A stretch of 51,816 nucleotides of DNA from the NCBI RefSeq assembly GCF_001428825.1, contig NZ_LMIT01000014.1, forward strand, positions 37,785 through 89,600. The letters run 5' to 3'. The notes under the pieces were generated by a model, which did no database searches, was not told where the DNA came from, and saw only the letters and a list, made by a program, of their open reading frames with translations. This DNA is from Nocardioides sp. Root240. Lineage in GTDB: Bacteria > Actinomycetota > Actinomycetes > Propionibacteriales > Nocardioidaceae. The first letter of the stretch is position 1. The number at the start of each line of letters is the position of its first letter. The translations under genes were made by a program, and so were the position numbers. This document shows, piece by piece, positions 1 through 6,704 of the stretch.

Positions 1-981
1 GGCGGTGTAGACGGTCGACAGGGCCAGCAGGCGGGTCGCGCCCAGCTTGAGTCCCAGCTTGAGCGGCAGGTAGGTCCAGCCGTCCTCGTGGTCGGCCACC
101 AGGCCCCAGACGGCGCGCGTGAAGTGGACGCCGATGCCGAGCAGCGCGGCCAGCACCACGATCACGGTCTCGGGCGGGTTGCCCTCGGCCTGGCCGCCCC
201 AGCCGCCGTACGAGAGGTACGCCGGCAGCAGGGCGTAGGACAGGGCCCACGACCACCAGGAAAAGAAGCCGGTGCGCAGCACGACGTTGCCGAGCAGGCC
301 CACGGCGACCGACGCGAGGTAGAGGCATCCGGCCTTGATGCCGGTGGTGATCGCCAGCGGCACGAGCAGCAGGGCGGCCACGAACAGGGCGTACCAGAGC
401 GTCTCGGTCGAGATCCGGCCCATCGCGGCCGGCTTGCCGGTCAGGCCGTGGGCCCGGTCGCGCTGCTTGTCGACGATGTCGTTGTGCCAGCCGAGGATCG
501 TCTGGCCGACGAGCACGGTGATCAGGACGACGGCGGTCTCACGCGCCGGGCGGCCGGCGACCGCGGCCACCAGTCCCATCGCGAGGGCCGTGGTGATCGC
601 CTGCTTGGCGTGCGCGGCCTGGAGCAGCTGGACGGCGACCAGGTTGCCGCCCAGGAAGCGCCGTCCTCCGGCGGCGACGGGGAGCGGGGGCAGGTCGTCC
701 TCGTCCGTCTCCTCGTCCGTCTCCTCGTCCGCGTCGAGCTCGTCCAGCCCGGTCGCGATGTCGGGGTCGAGGTCGGCCTCGAGGTCGTCGTCCGCGACCG
801 GGGCGACGGCGTCGGCCTCCTCCGGCTCGGCGTCCTCGGCGAGCTCGGCGACCTCGACGTCCTCGTCGACCGTCTCCGCGGGCTCGCCGAGCTCGATCAC
901 GGTGGTCTCCTCGACCTCCGACTCCGGGCCCGTTCCCTCCCCGGCAGAGCGACTGCGCCGCCAGCGCTGCATCTTTGCCAT
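1..981 (-). CDS. UbiA-family prenyltransferase (3' end outside window)
   Basis: Integral membrane prenyltransferase of the UbiA superfamily, which transfers a polyprenyl chain to an acceptor; the acceptor cannot be told from sequence. The 327 visible residues show the aspartate-rich motif NDIVDKQRDR near residue 170, followed by several hydrophobic segments. The C-terminal end, with the second Asp motif, is partly cut off by the window edge (VADHEDGWTYLPLKLG is present). Residues about 10-98 form an unusually long acidic extension, including DEETDEETDEDD encoded by a short tandem repeat; UbiA proteins normally start almost at the first helix. The ATG at 981 is chosen because an AATACT -10 box lies 7 bases upstream, giving a leaderless message. 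An in-frame ATG at 972 is the alternative. It is divergent from carD. Confidence 0.8.
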   Translation of the reverse strand, partial: MAKMQRWRRSRSAGEGTGPESEVEETTVIELGEPAETVDEDVEVAELAEDAEPEEADAVAPVADDDLEADLDPDIATGLDELDADEETDEETDEDDLPPLPVAAGGRRFLGGNLVAVQLLQAAHAKQAITTALAMGLVAAVAGRPARETAVVLITVLVGQTILGWHNDIVDKQRDRAHGLTGKPAAMGRISTETLWYALFVAALLLVPLAITTGIKAGCLYLASVAVGLLGNVVLRTGFFSWWSWALSYALLPAYLSYGGWGGQAEGNPPETVIVVLAALLGIGVHFTRAVWGLVADHEDGWTYLPLKLGLKLGATRLLALSTVYTA

Positions 982-1255
982 GGCGAGCAGTATTGACCAC
1001 GGGCCGCCCGCGTGGGCGCGGGCCCGCCGATCTGGGCGGTGCTCCGGCCGATCCCACACGAGGACGTCGCCGAGGGCGGCGGGGCGGCCGTCGTACCCTG
1101 ATCGGGTGATCTGCCCCACAGGGCCACCGTGCGCCAGCACCACACCTCACCCGGGTTGTCAAGCCGCCGATTGCCGCCCTGACCTGCGCAAACGCATTCT
1201 GGCGAAGGCTTGGGACGTGGTAGGATAGGTGACCCTAGGAAGGGGTTTTGCTCAT
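982..1255. other. Divergent intergenic region, UbiA gene / carD
   Basis: No gene seen in these 274 bases. The UbiA side holds a GC-rich imperfect hairpin around 1004-1028. The carD side holds a weak -10-like TAGGAT at 1221-1226 with TTCTGG about 18 bases upstream, and an AAGGGG ribosome-binding site at about 1240-1245. Confidence 0.5.
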
Positions 1256-1741
1256 ATGACTTTCACCGTCGGCGAAACGGTCGTCTATCCCAATCATGGG
1301 GCCGCTGTCATCGAGAACATCGAGATGCGGACGATCAAGGGCCAGGAACGGCAGTACCTCGTGCTTCGGATTGTCGCCCAGCAGGACCTCGTGGTCCGCG
1401 TGCCGGCCGACAACCTGGACCTCGTGGGTGTTCGGGATGTCGTGGACAAGGACGGGCTGGACAGGGTCTTCGGGGTGCTCCGCGCAGAGCACGTCGAGGA
1501 GCCGACCAACTGGTCGAGGCGCTACAAGGCGAACCTCGAGAAGCTCCACAGCGGCGACGTCATGAAGGTGGCGGAGGTCGTCCGCGACCTGTGGCGCCGC
1601 GAGCGTGACCGCGGCCTGTCCGCGGGCGAGAAGCGGATGCTGGCCAAGGCGCGCCAGATCCTCGTCTCCGAGCTCGCCCTGTGCGAGAACACCAACGAGG
1701 ACAAGGCCGAGACGATTCTCGACGAGGTCCTCGCCTCCTGA
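1256..1741 (+). CDS. carD: CarD family transcriptional regulator
   Basis: Essential actinobacterial transcription factor that binds the RNA polymerase beta subunit through its N-terminal Tudor-like domain and stabilises open complexes, notably at rRNA promoters. The 161 residues match mycobacterial CarD nearly end to end: VGETVVYPNHGAA at the N-terminus, then EEPTNWSRRYKANLEKL, EVVRDLWRR and SAGEKRMLAKARQIL in the DNA-binding helical domain, ending in ETILDEVLAS. ATG at 1256 follows AAGGGG at good distance; the in-frame GTG at 1229 would add residues absent from the family. In many actinobacteria carD is followed directly by ispD; here an IspD-like gene occupies that slot 40 bases downstream and is probably co-transcribed. 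Confidence 0.97.
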   Translation: MTFTVGETVVYPNHGAAVIENIEMRTIKGQERQYLVLRIVAQQDLVVRVPADNLDLVGVRDVVDKDGLDRVFGVLRAEHVEEPTNWSRRYKANLEKLHSGDVMKVAEVVRDLWRRERDRGLSAGEKRMLAKARQILVSELALCENTNEDKAETILDEVLAS

Positions 1742-1781
1742 CGCAGTAGTCAGATCGACGACGTCATACGGTGGGGTTCTG

Positions 1782-2396
1782 ATGAACCCGCATCCGTATG
1801 ACGTCGTCGACATTTCGGCCCCGGTCTCCGGGATCGTCGTGGAGGAGGGCCGTGGCTCCCTCCCGTTCCACCTGATCCACGGCGAGTCGCTCGTCGCCAC
1901 CGCCGCCTGGGCCGTCGGCGAGGCCGGCGTCGACCTGATCGACCAGACCCTCTCCTGGGAGTCGGTGATCGAGCGCGGTGGCGCCTTGGTGCTCCACGAC
2001 CCGCTCTGCCCGATGACGCCGCCCGACTTCATCGCCCGCTGCGCCGACCGCGCGGCCGTCGAGGACCGGATCGTGGTCGGCGTGCGCCCGGTGACCGACA
2101 CCGTCAAGGAGGCCCACGCGGCCACCGACGCGGGCGGTGCCGTCCTGGGGGCGACCGTCGACCGCGACGGGCTGGTCACCGTCTGCTCGCCCGTCGTGCT
2201 GCCGCACGCCGTGGTCGCCGACCTGTTCGGCGACGGCGGTTCGCTGCCCTCGACCGACTTCGTCGCGCTGGTCACCGCCCTCCGGGACCGGTACGGCGAC
2301 GCGCGGGTCGAGCTCGCCGACGCGCCTCCCGAGGCCCGCCGGGTCGCCGGCGACGAGGACATCGCGGTCCTGGCCGCGCTGACCGACCCCCGCTGA
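1782..2396 (+). CDS. IspD-like protein lacking the CTP-binding loop (possible non-catalytic IspD subunit)
   Basis: 204-residue protein that aligns with IspD (2-C-methyl-D-erythritol 4-phosphate cytidylyltransferase) from about residue 25 on: VLHDPLCP corresponds to the VHDAARP motif, RPVTDTVK to the VRDTMK arm strand, ATVDRDGL to HTVDRNGL, CSP to TPQ, and STD to the TDEAS region. It lacks the N-terminal AAGxGxR loop and the following lysine that bind CTP, the NIKVT lysine, and the Arg of HDxxRP (Cys76 here). It keeps Thr107 and Arg128, equivalent to E. coli Thr140 and Arg157. It cannot be a complete enzyme by itself. It sits directly after carD, the usual ispD position, and converges on the catalytic ispD. 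Start at ATG 1782 after GGTGGGG. Being a decayed paralogue is the alternative to a partner subunit. Confidence 0.75.
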   Translation: MNPHPYDVVDISAPVSGIVVEEGRGSLPFHLIHGESLVATAAWAVGEAGVDLIDQTLSWESVIERGGALVLHDPLCPMTPPDFIARCADRAAVEDRIVVGVRPVTDTVKEAHAATDAGGAVLGATVDRDGLVTVCSPVVLPHAVVADLFGDGGSLPSTDFVALVTALRDRYGDARVELADAPPEARRVAGDEDIAVLAALTDPR

Positions 2397-2399
2397 GCA

Positions 2400-2418
2400 G
2401 GCTGACCCGCGATCAGCC
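2400..2418. terminator. Small hairpin between convergent genes
   Basis: GGCTGA and TCAGCC arms separated by 7 bases lie exactly between the stop codons of the IspD-like gene and ispD. There is no T-run, so a bidirectional terminator role is only likely from position. Confidence 0.35.
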
Positions 2419-2420
2419 GA

Positions 2421-3131
2421 TCAGCCGAGCAGCCGCTCGGCGGCCGCGAGGTCCTCCGCGAAGGTGACCTTGAGGTTGCCCGGGCCGCTGGGCACCGCGC
2501 GGACGTCCGCGCCGGGCGCGAACCGCGCGTAGGCCGCCGCCGTGTCGGTGCCGTCGAACCCGGCCTCCGCGGCTGCCGCGTAGGCGGCGAGCAGGGGAGC
2601 GGCCCGGAACGCCTGGGGCGTCTGCACGCCGACCAGCCGCGTGCCCGGCCCACCCGGCGCCGGCACGCCCGCCGACTCGCGGGGGAGCAGGCCCGGTAGC
2701 CCGCAGGCGGGTACGGCGCCGCCGTACTCCCGTGCGGTGGCGATCGCGCTCTCGAACAGCGCCACCGGGGCCAGCGGGCGGGCGCCGTCGTGGATCGCGA
2801 CCACGTCGACCGCCCCCGCGGCGATCCGGGGGGCGAGCAGGTCGAGGGCGGCCTGCTCGGAGGCCTGGCGGGTCGCCCCGCCGTCGATGAGGAGCACCTC
2901 GCGCTCGCCGATCACCGGCTGCACCGCGGCAGCCACGGCGGCGCGCTCGCCGGGGCGACAGACCAGCACCACCGGGTCCACGCCGGGGACCTCGAGCGCG
3001 GTGCGGACCGACCAGGCCAGCAGGGGCAGGTCGCGCAGCGGCAGCAGCACCTTGTTGACCTCGGCGCCGACCCGGCTCCCGCTCCCGGCAGCCAGCACCA
3101 CGACGGCAGCGCTGGTACCCGTGGTCATCAC
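2421..3131 (-). CDS. ispD: 2-C-methyl-D-erythritol 4-phosphate cytidylyltransferase (catalytic IspD subunit)
   Basis: Third step of the non-mevalonate isoprenoid pathway: MEP + CTP to CDP-methylerythritol. 236 residues with the nucleotide-binding loop LAAGSGSRVGAEVNK (Arg20, Lys27), HDGARP (Asp115, Arg118), VQTPQAF (Thr171), GTDTAA (Thr195) and NLKVT (Lys221), all matching E. coli active-site positions. Oddly, the arm region is changed: the D-T-x-K strand reads PACGLPGLLP, and the position of E. coli Arg157 (eight before the TPQ Thr) is Gly163. Those missing residues are present in the neighbouring IspD-like protein. GTG at 3131 is chosen because TAGGCT (3138-3143 on the plus strand as AGCCTA) lies 6 bases upstream, giving a leaderless message; ATG at 3128 is the next codon. 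ispF is 1.5 kb away on the same strand. Confidence 0.92.
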   Translation of the reverse strand: MMTTGTSAAVVVLAAGSGSRVGAEVNKVLLPLRDLPLLAWSVRTALEVPGVDPVVLVCRPGERAAVAAAVQPVIGEREVLLIDGGATRQASEQAALDLLAPRIAAGAVDVVAIHDGARPLAPVALFESAIATAREYGGAVPACGLPGLLPRESAGVPAPGGPGTRLVGVQTPQAFRAAPLLAAYAAAAEAGFDGTDTAAAYARFAPGADVRAVPSGPGNLKVTFAEDLAAAERLLG

Positions 3132-3223
3132 GCACCGAGCCTACCGACGTTGAGAGGAAGCGTTTTCATGCCCGTTACACGACGAAACGTCCACGAGAAC
3201 AGTCGCCGCCTACGTTCGGCTCC
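3132..3223. promoter_or_regulatory. Divergent ispD/nirD promoter region with possible nitrogen-regulator half-sites
   Basis: ispD has AGCCTA (minus-strand TAGGCT) at 3138-3143. nirD has TACGTT at 3211-3216, 7 bases before its ATG. GTTAC and GAAAC half-sites at 3174-3178 and 3184-3188 resemble a GlnR box, which has GTnAC and GaAAC elements, but the spacer is 5 rather than the usual 6. The site lies just upstream of the nirD -35 position, which would suit an activator. Confidence 0.4.
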
Positions 3224-3580
3224 ATGAGGGCCGCGGAGGAGTGGCAGCCGGTCTGCCGGATGATCGAGCTCGAGGTCGACCGCGGTGTGACCGCGCTGGT
3301 GCACGGACAGGCGGTGGCGATCTTCCGGACCGGGGACGACATCGTCTACGCGCTCGGCAACCACGACCCGTTCGCACGCCACACGGCCGGCGGGATCTCC
3401 CGCGGCATCGTCGGACGCCGCGGGGAGACGCCCTTCGTGGCGTCCCCGGCGCACCGGCACGCCTTCGACCTGCGCACGGGCAAGTGCCTCGACGACCACC
3501 ACGTCACCGTTCCGGCGTACGACGTGAAGGTGGTCGAGGGCGTGGTGCTCATCGGCAGCCGCAAGCTGCCGGCGGCCTAG
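3224..3580 (+). CDS. nirD: Nitrite reductase small subunit-like protein NirD
   Basis: NirD is the small, Rieske-fold subunit of assimilatory NAD(P)H nitrite reductase, working with the sirohaem subunit NirB in the cytoplasm. The 118 residues carry the family pattern WQPVC, VTALVHGQAVAIFR, YALGNHDPFARH, SRGIVGRRGETPFVASP, FDLRTGKCLDD and the final VVEGVVLIGSR. As usual for NirD, the CxH/CxxH ligands of true Rieske proteins are absent, so no Fe-S cluster is expected. No nirB is present in the window, so it is an orphan here. ATG at 3224 has a TACGTT -10 box 7 bases upstream. It converges with the following hydrolase. Confidence 0.88.
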   Translation: MRAAEEWQPVCRMIELEVDRGVTALVHGQAVAIFRTGDDIVYALGNHDPFARHTAGGISRGIVGRRGETPFVASPAHRHAFDLRTGKCLDDHHVTVPAYDVKVVEGVVLIGSRKLPAA

Positions 3581-3592
3581 GACCAGGAACGC

Positions 3593-4555
3593 TCAGGCCT
3601 TCGCGCGGTGCCTGCCGCGCGGGGTTCGCTTGCCGTCGCGCTCGCCGTCGGGCTGGGTGGCGATCCGGGCGAGCGCCCGGTCGATCAGCACGCAGAGCTC
3701 AGCGCTGACCAGCTCGCGCCGCTCGAAGGGCAGGTAGTGGCCGGCGTCGGGGGCGACGAGCAGGCGCGCGCCGCGGATGCCCTGGGCGATCTTGCCGGCG
3801 TGCTCGGGCGGCGTCAGCAGGTCGCGGCTGCCGACCAGCACGGTGGCGGGGATGTCGTCGAACGCGGCCAGGTTGCCGATCCGGTCGTGGGCCATCATGT
3901 CGCGGAAGAAGCCGGACATGGTCTCGGGCCAGGCGTGGATCAGCTGGTCGACGACGTGGCCGACGTCGCGAGGGCGGGCGGGCCGGCCGAAGAGGAATCG
4001 CTTCGCGATCTGCCGCTCCACGACGGGGAAGCGCTCGCGCCGGCTGAGGCTGAGCATCCTCGAGCGGCTGGCGAGGATGAACGGGAGCCGGTCGCGCAGG
4101 ATCGGGCCGGTCGCCGCGGGCAGGCCGAGGGTGACCTTGGAGAGCTCGCCGCTGGTCGTGCTGACGAAGAGCACGCCGACGACGCGCGGCATCAGGTCCG
4201 GGCGCTCCTCGGGGATCGCCGTGATCGTCATGCCGCCGACCGAGTGGCCGGCGACGACCAGCGGGCCGTCGGGGGCGAAGGTGTCGACCACGAGGCCGAG
4301 GTCGCGCGCGAGGTGCGGGATGGTGCAGGCGTGCTCAGGCGCGCGGTCCGAGCGGCCGTGGCCCCGGTGGTCCCAGGTGATGATCCGGACGTCGTGGCCG
4401 TAGCGCGCGAGCAGGTCGGTGACCTGGTAGTGCCAGTCCGACTCCTCGGCGGTCCAGCAGTGCGACAGCAGCACGGTCAGCGCGGCGTCGTCGCGCCCGC
4501 GCACGGTGACGTGGAGTTGCAGCCCGTCCTCGGTGATCACGGTGCGCTCGCTCAT
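3593..4555 (-). CDS. Alpha/beta hydrolase
   Basis: Serine hydrolase of the alpha/beta fold, 320 residues, substrate unknown. Visible features are the oxyanion-region strand LLSHCWTAEES, the WDHRGHGRSDR turn, the nucleophile elbow GHSVGG, the acid in LVGSRDLLTPP and the histidine in DAGHYLPFE, so the triad is complete. The cap region contains several arginine-rich helices. The tail is basic (ERDGKRTPRGRHRAKA). ATG at 4555 is preceded by AGGGGGA and is preferred over an in-frame upstream ATG at 4597, which would add 14 unrelated residues. Between here and ispF lie 81 bases without visible features. Confidence 0.85.
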   Translation of the reverse strand: MSERTVITEDGLQLHVTVRGRDDAALTVLLSHCWTAEESDWHYQVTDLLARYGHDVRIITWDHRGHGRSDRAPEHACTIPHLARDLGLVVDTFAPDGPLVVAGHSVGGMTITAIPEERPDLMPRVVGVLFVSTTSGELSKVTLGLPAATGPILRDRLPFILASRSRMLSLSRRERFPVVERQIAKRFLFGRPARPRDVGHVVDQLIHAWPETMSGFFRDMMAHDRIGNLAAFDDIPATVLVGSRDLLTPPEHAGKIAQGIRGARLLVAPDAGHYLPFERRELVSAELCVLIDRALARIATQPDGERDGKRTPRGRHRAKA

Positions 4556-4636
4556 CAGGTCCCCCTCGACGTCGGTGTCGGAGCACCACCCTGCCACGTC
4601 CGGGCCCTCGTGCGACAGCGTGTCGCAGGTGCGTTC

Positions 4637-5128
4637 CTACGACGTGAGCAGCGCGGTCGCGATCGCCGCGACGCCCTCGCCGCGCCCGGTCAGGCCCAGC
4701 CCGTCGGTCGTCGTCGCCGACAGCGACACCGGAGCGCCGAGCACGGCAGAGAGTGCCGCTTCCGCCTCGGCGCGGCGCGGGCCGACCTTGGGGCGGTTGC
4801 CGATCACCTGCACGGCGACGTTGACGATCGCGAAGCCCGCGGCCTCGACCCGCCGGCGCGTCTCGCCGAGCAGCGCGGCACCGCTGGCGCCGGCCCACTG
4901 GGGCTCCGACGTACCGAAATTGCTGCCGAGATCACCCAGGCCGGACGCCGACAGGAGCGCGTCGCAGGCCGCGTGCGCCGCGACGTCCGCATCCGAATGA
5001 CCCTCCAGCACGACGTCCTCGTCGGGCCACTGCAGGCCGCCGAGGGCGAGCGGCGGACCGTCGGTCGCGCGCGGCACGAGGCGGTGGACGTCGGAGCCGA
5101 TGCCGATACGCAAGCCGGTGGTGTTCAC
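4637..5128 (-). CDS. ispF: 2-C-methyl-D-erythritol 2,4-cyclodiphosphate synthase
   Basis: Fifth MEP-pathway step: cyclises CDP-methylerythritol 2-phosphate with loss of CMP; a homotrimer with zinc. The 163 residues have normal family length and carry GSDVHRL (zinc Asp and His), EGHSDADVAAHAACDALL (zinc His and the conserved Asp-rich helix), GDLGSNFGTSEPQWAGASG and SATTTDGLGLTGRGEG for the nucleotide pocket. GTG at 5128 lies 6 bases downstream of a minus-strand CATGAT -10 box, suggesting a leaderless transcript. Unlike many bacteria, ispD and ispF are neither fused nor adjacent; nirD and a hydrolase lie between them. It is divergent from the molybdopterin oxidoreductase. Confidence 0.96.
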   Translation of the reverse strand: MNTTGLRIGIGSDVHRLVPRATDGPPLALGGLQWPDEDVVLEGHSDADVAAHAACDALLSASGLGDLGSNFGTSEPQWAGASGAALLGETRRRVEAAGFAIVNVAVQVIGNRPKVGPRRAEAEAALSAVLGAPVSLSATTTDGLGLTGRGEGVAAIATALLTS

Positions 5129-5160
5129 GCGCCGATCATGCCTGAGGGAGAATCACCCGG
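5129..5160. promoter_or_regulatory. Divergent leaderless promoters, ispF / molybdopterin oxidoreductase
   Basis: A 32-base gap holds CATGAT on the minus strand (plus 5135-5140) six bases before the ispF GTG, and GAGAAT (5148-5153) seven bases before the GTG at 5161. There is no Shine-Dalgarno on either side. Confidence 0.5.
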
Positions 5161-6702
5161 GTGAGGACCTCCCGCACCTGGTGGGCGCTGTCCGGCCTGG
5201 TGGCCGGCGCCGTCGGCCTCGGACTGAGCTACGCCGCCGCGGCGCTGCTCCACGTGCGCGAGTCACCGGTCGTCGCGGTCGCCGAGGGCGTCACCGCACT
5301 GACGCCCGGGTCGGTCGTGAAGTGGGCGATCAACACCTTCGACCGCGACGACAAGAAGGTGCTCGTCGTCGGCATCCTGGTCGTCCTCGCGGTCACCTTC
5401 GCGCTGCTCGGGCGCTCCGCCCGGCGGCGCTGGTGGGCCGCCGTCACCGGGTACGTCGTGCTGGCCGCCGTCGCGTTCGTCGCCGTCGCCTCCAAGCCCA
5501 CCCCGAAGGTCACCGACTTCGCGCCGGTCGTCGTCGGCCTGGTCGCCTGGGTGGTCACCCTGGCCGTGCTGGCCGAGTGGCTGCGCCGCTGGGAGCTGGT
5601 CGAGGATGGTGAGGACCCCGCCGTCGAGCCGACCCACACCCGCCGCCACTTCTTCGTCGCCGTCGGCGGTGCCGCGGCGCTGGCCGCGGCCGGTGGGCTC
5701 GTCGGCCGGATCGCGGGATCCGCGCGGCGCCGGGCGGAGGAGAGCCGGCGGCTGCTGCGGATCGAGGGGGTGACCGCGCCCGCCGTACCGAACGGGGCGG
5801 AGCTCGACATCGAGCGGATCGTGCCCTGGCAGACGCCGAGCAACAACTTCTACCTGATCGACACGGCCTTCATCAAGCCGACCATCGAGCCCGCCGACTG
5901 GTCCCTGCGCATCCACGGAATGGTCGAGAACGAGATCACGCTGACCTATGCCGACCTAGTGGCCCGCGAGATCACCGAGGACTGGATCACGCTCAACTGC
6001 GTGTCGAACCCGGTCGGCGGCGAGCTCATCGGCAACGCGTGGTGGAGCGGCTTCCTGCTGTCCCCGCTGCTCGCGGAGGCGCGCCCGCTCGCCGGTGCCG
6101 ACGCGGTGCTGCAGACCTCGGACGACGGCTGGACCTGCCTCACCCCGCTCGCCGCGATGACGGACCGGAGCCGCAACGCGATGCTGGCCGTCGCGATGAA
6201 CGGCGAGCCGCTGCCGATCGAGCACGGCTTCCCCGTCCGCACCCTGGTCCCCGGCCTCTACGGCTACGTGTCGGCGACGAAGTGGGTCGTCGACATGGAG
6301 GTCACCCGGTTCGGCGAGGCGGCCGGCTACTGGACCGACAAGGGCTGGTCCGAGCAGGGGCCGGTCAAGCTGTCCTCGCGCATCGACGTGCCGCACGACG
6401 GCGACGACGTCGCGGCCGGCGAGCTCGTCGTCGCGGGCAGCGCCTGGCTGCAGCACACCGGCGTCGCGAGGGTCGAGGTGCAGGTCGACGGCGGCCCGTG
6501 GCAGGAGGCGCAGCTCGCGACCGCCGTCAACACCGACACCTGGGTCCAGTGGCGCCGGGTGGTCGAGGTCGAGGAGGGCGAGCACCAGCTCCGCGTGCGC
6601 GCCACCGACCGCGACGGCAGGGTCCAGACCGGTGTCGTCGCCGACGTCCTCCCCGACGGGGCGACCGGCTGGCACACGATCGACGTCAACGCGAAGGGCT
6701 GA
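5161..6702 (+). CDS. Membrane-anchored molybdopterin-dependent oxidoreductase with internal Tat motif
   Basis: Sulfite-oxidase-superfamily enzyme of 513 residues. The N-terminal part has four probable membrane segments (about 8-30, 66-84, 91-110, 120-139). A cytoplasmic stretch with THTRRHFF (Arg161-Arg162) and a hydrophobic, alanine/glycine-rich fifth segment follow, which together look like an internal twin-arginine signal. The Moco domain then has PSNNFY, the cofactor-ligating Cys280 in TLNCVSNPVGG, and GFPVRTLVPGLYGY. A C-terminal immunoglobulin-like dimerisation domain follows (VARVEVQVDGGPW). Predicted topology puts the Moco domain outside the membrane. Substrate unknown. GTG at 5161 follows a GAGAAT -10 box. 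The SDR gene begins 2 bases after the stop. Confidence 0.88.
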   Translation: MRTSRTWWALSGLVAGAVGLGLSYAAAALLHVRESPVVAVAEGVTALTPGSVVKWAINTFDRDDKKVLVVGILVVLAVTFALLGRSARRRWWAAVTGYVVLAAVAFVAVASKPTPKVTDFAPVVVGLVAWVVTLAVLAEWLRRWELVEDGEDPAVEPTHTRRHFFVAVGGAAALAAAGGLVGRIAGSARRRAEESRRLLRIEGVTAPAVPNGAELDIERIVPWQTPSNNFYLIDTAFIKPTIEPADWSLRIHGMVENEITLTYADLVAREITEDWITLNCVSNPVGGELIGNAWWSGFLLSPLLAEARPLAGADAVLQTSDDGWTCLTPLAAMTDRSRNAMLAVAMNGEPLPIEHGFPVRTLVPGLYGYVSATKWVVDMEVTRFGEAAGYWTDKGWSEQGPVKLSSRIDVPHDGDDVAAGELVVAGSAWLQHTGVARVEVQVDGGPWQEAQLATAVNTDTWVQWRRVVEVEEGEHQLRVRATDRDGRVQTGVVADVLPDGATGWHTIDVNAKG

Positions 6703-6704
6703 TC

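Noticed and set aside
3174..3188. A firm GlnR box upstream of nirD.
   Set aside because: Only one GTTAC/GAAAC pair is present and the spacer is one base short, so it is kept only as a tentative element.
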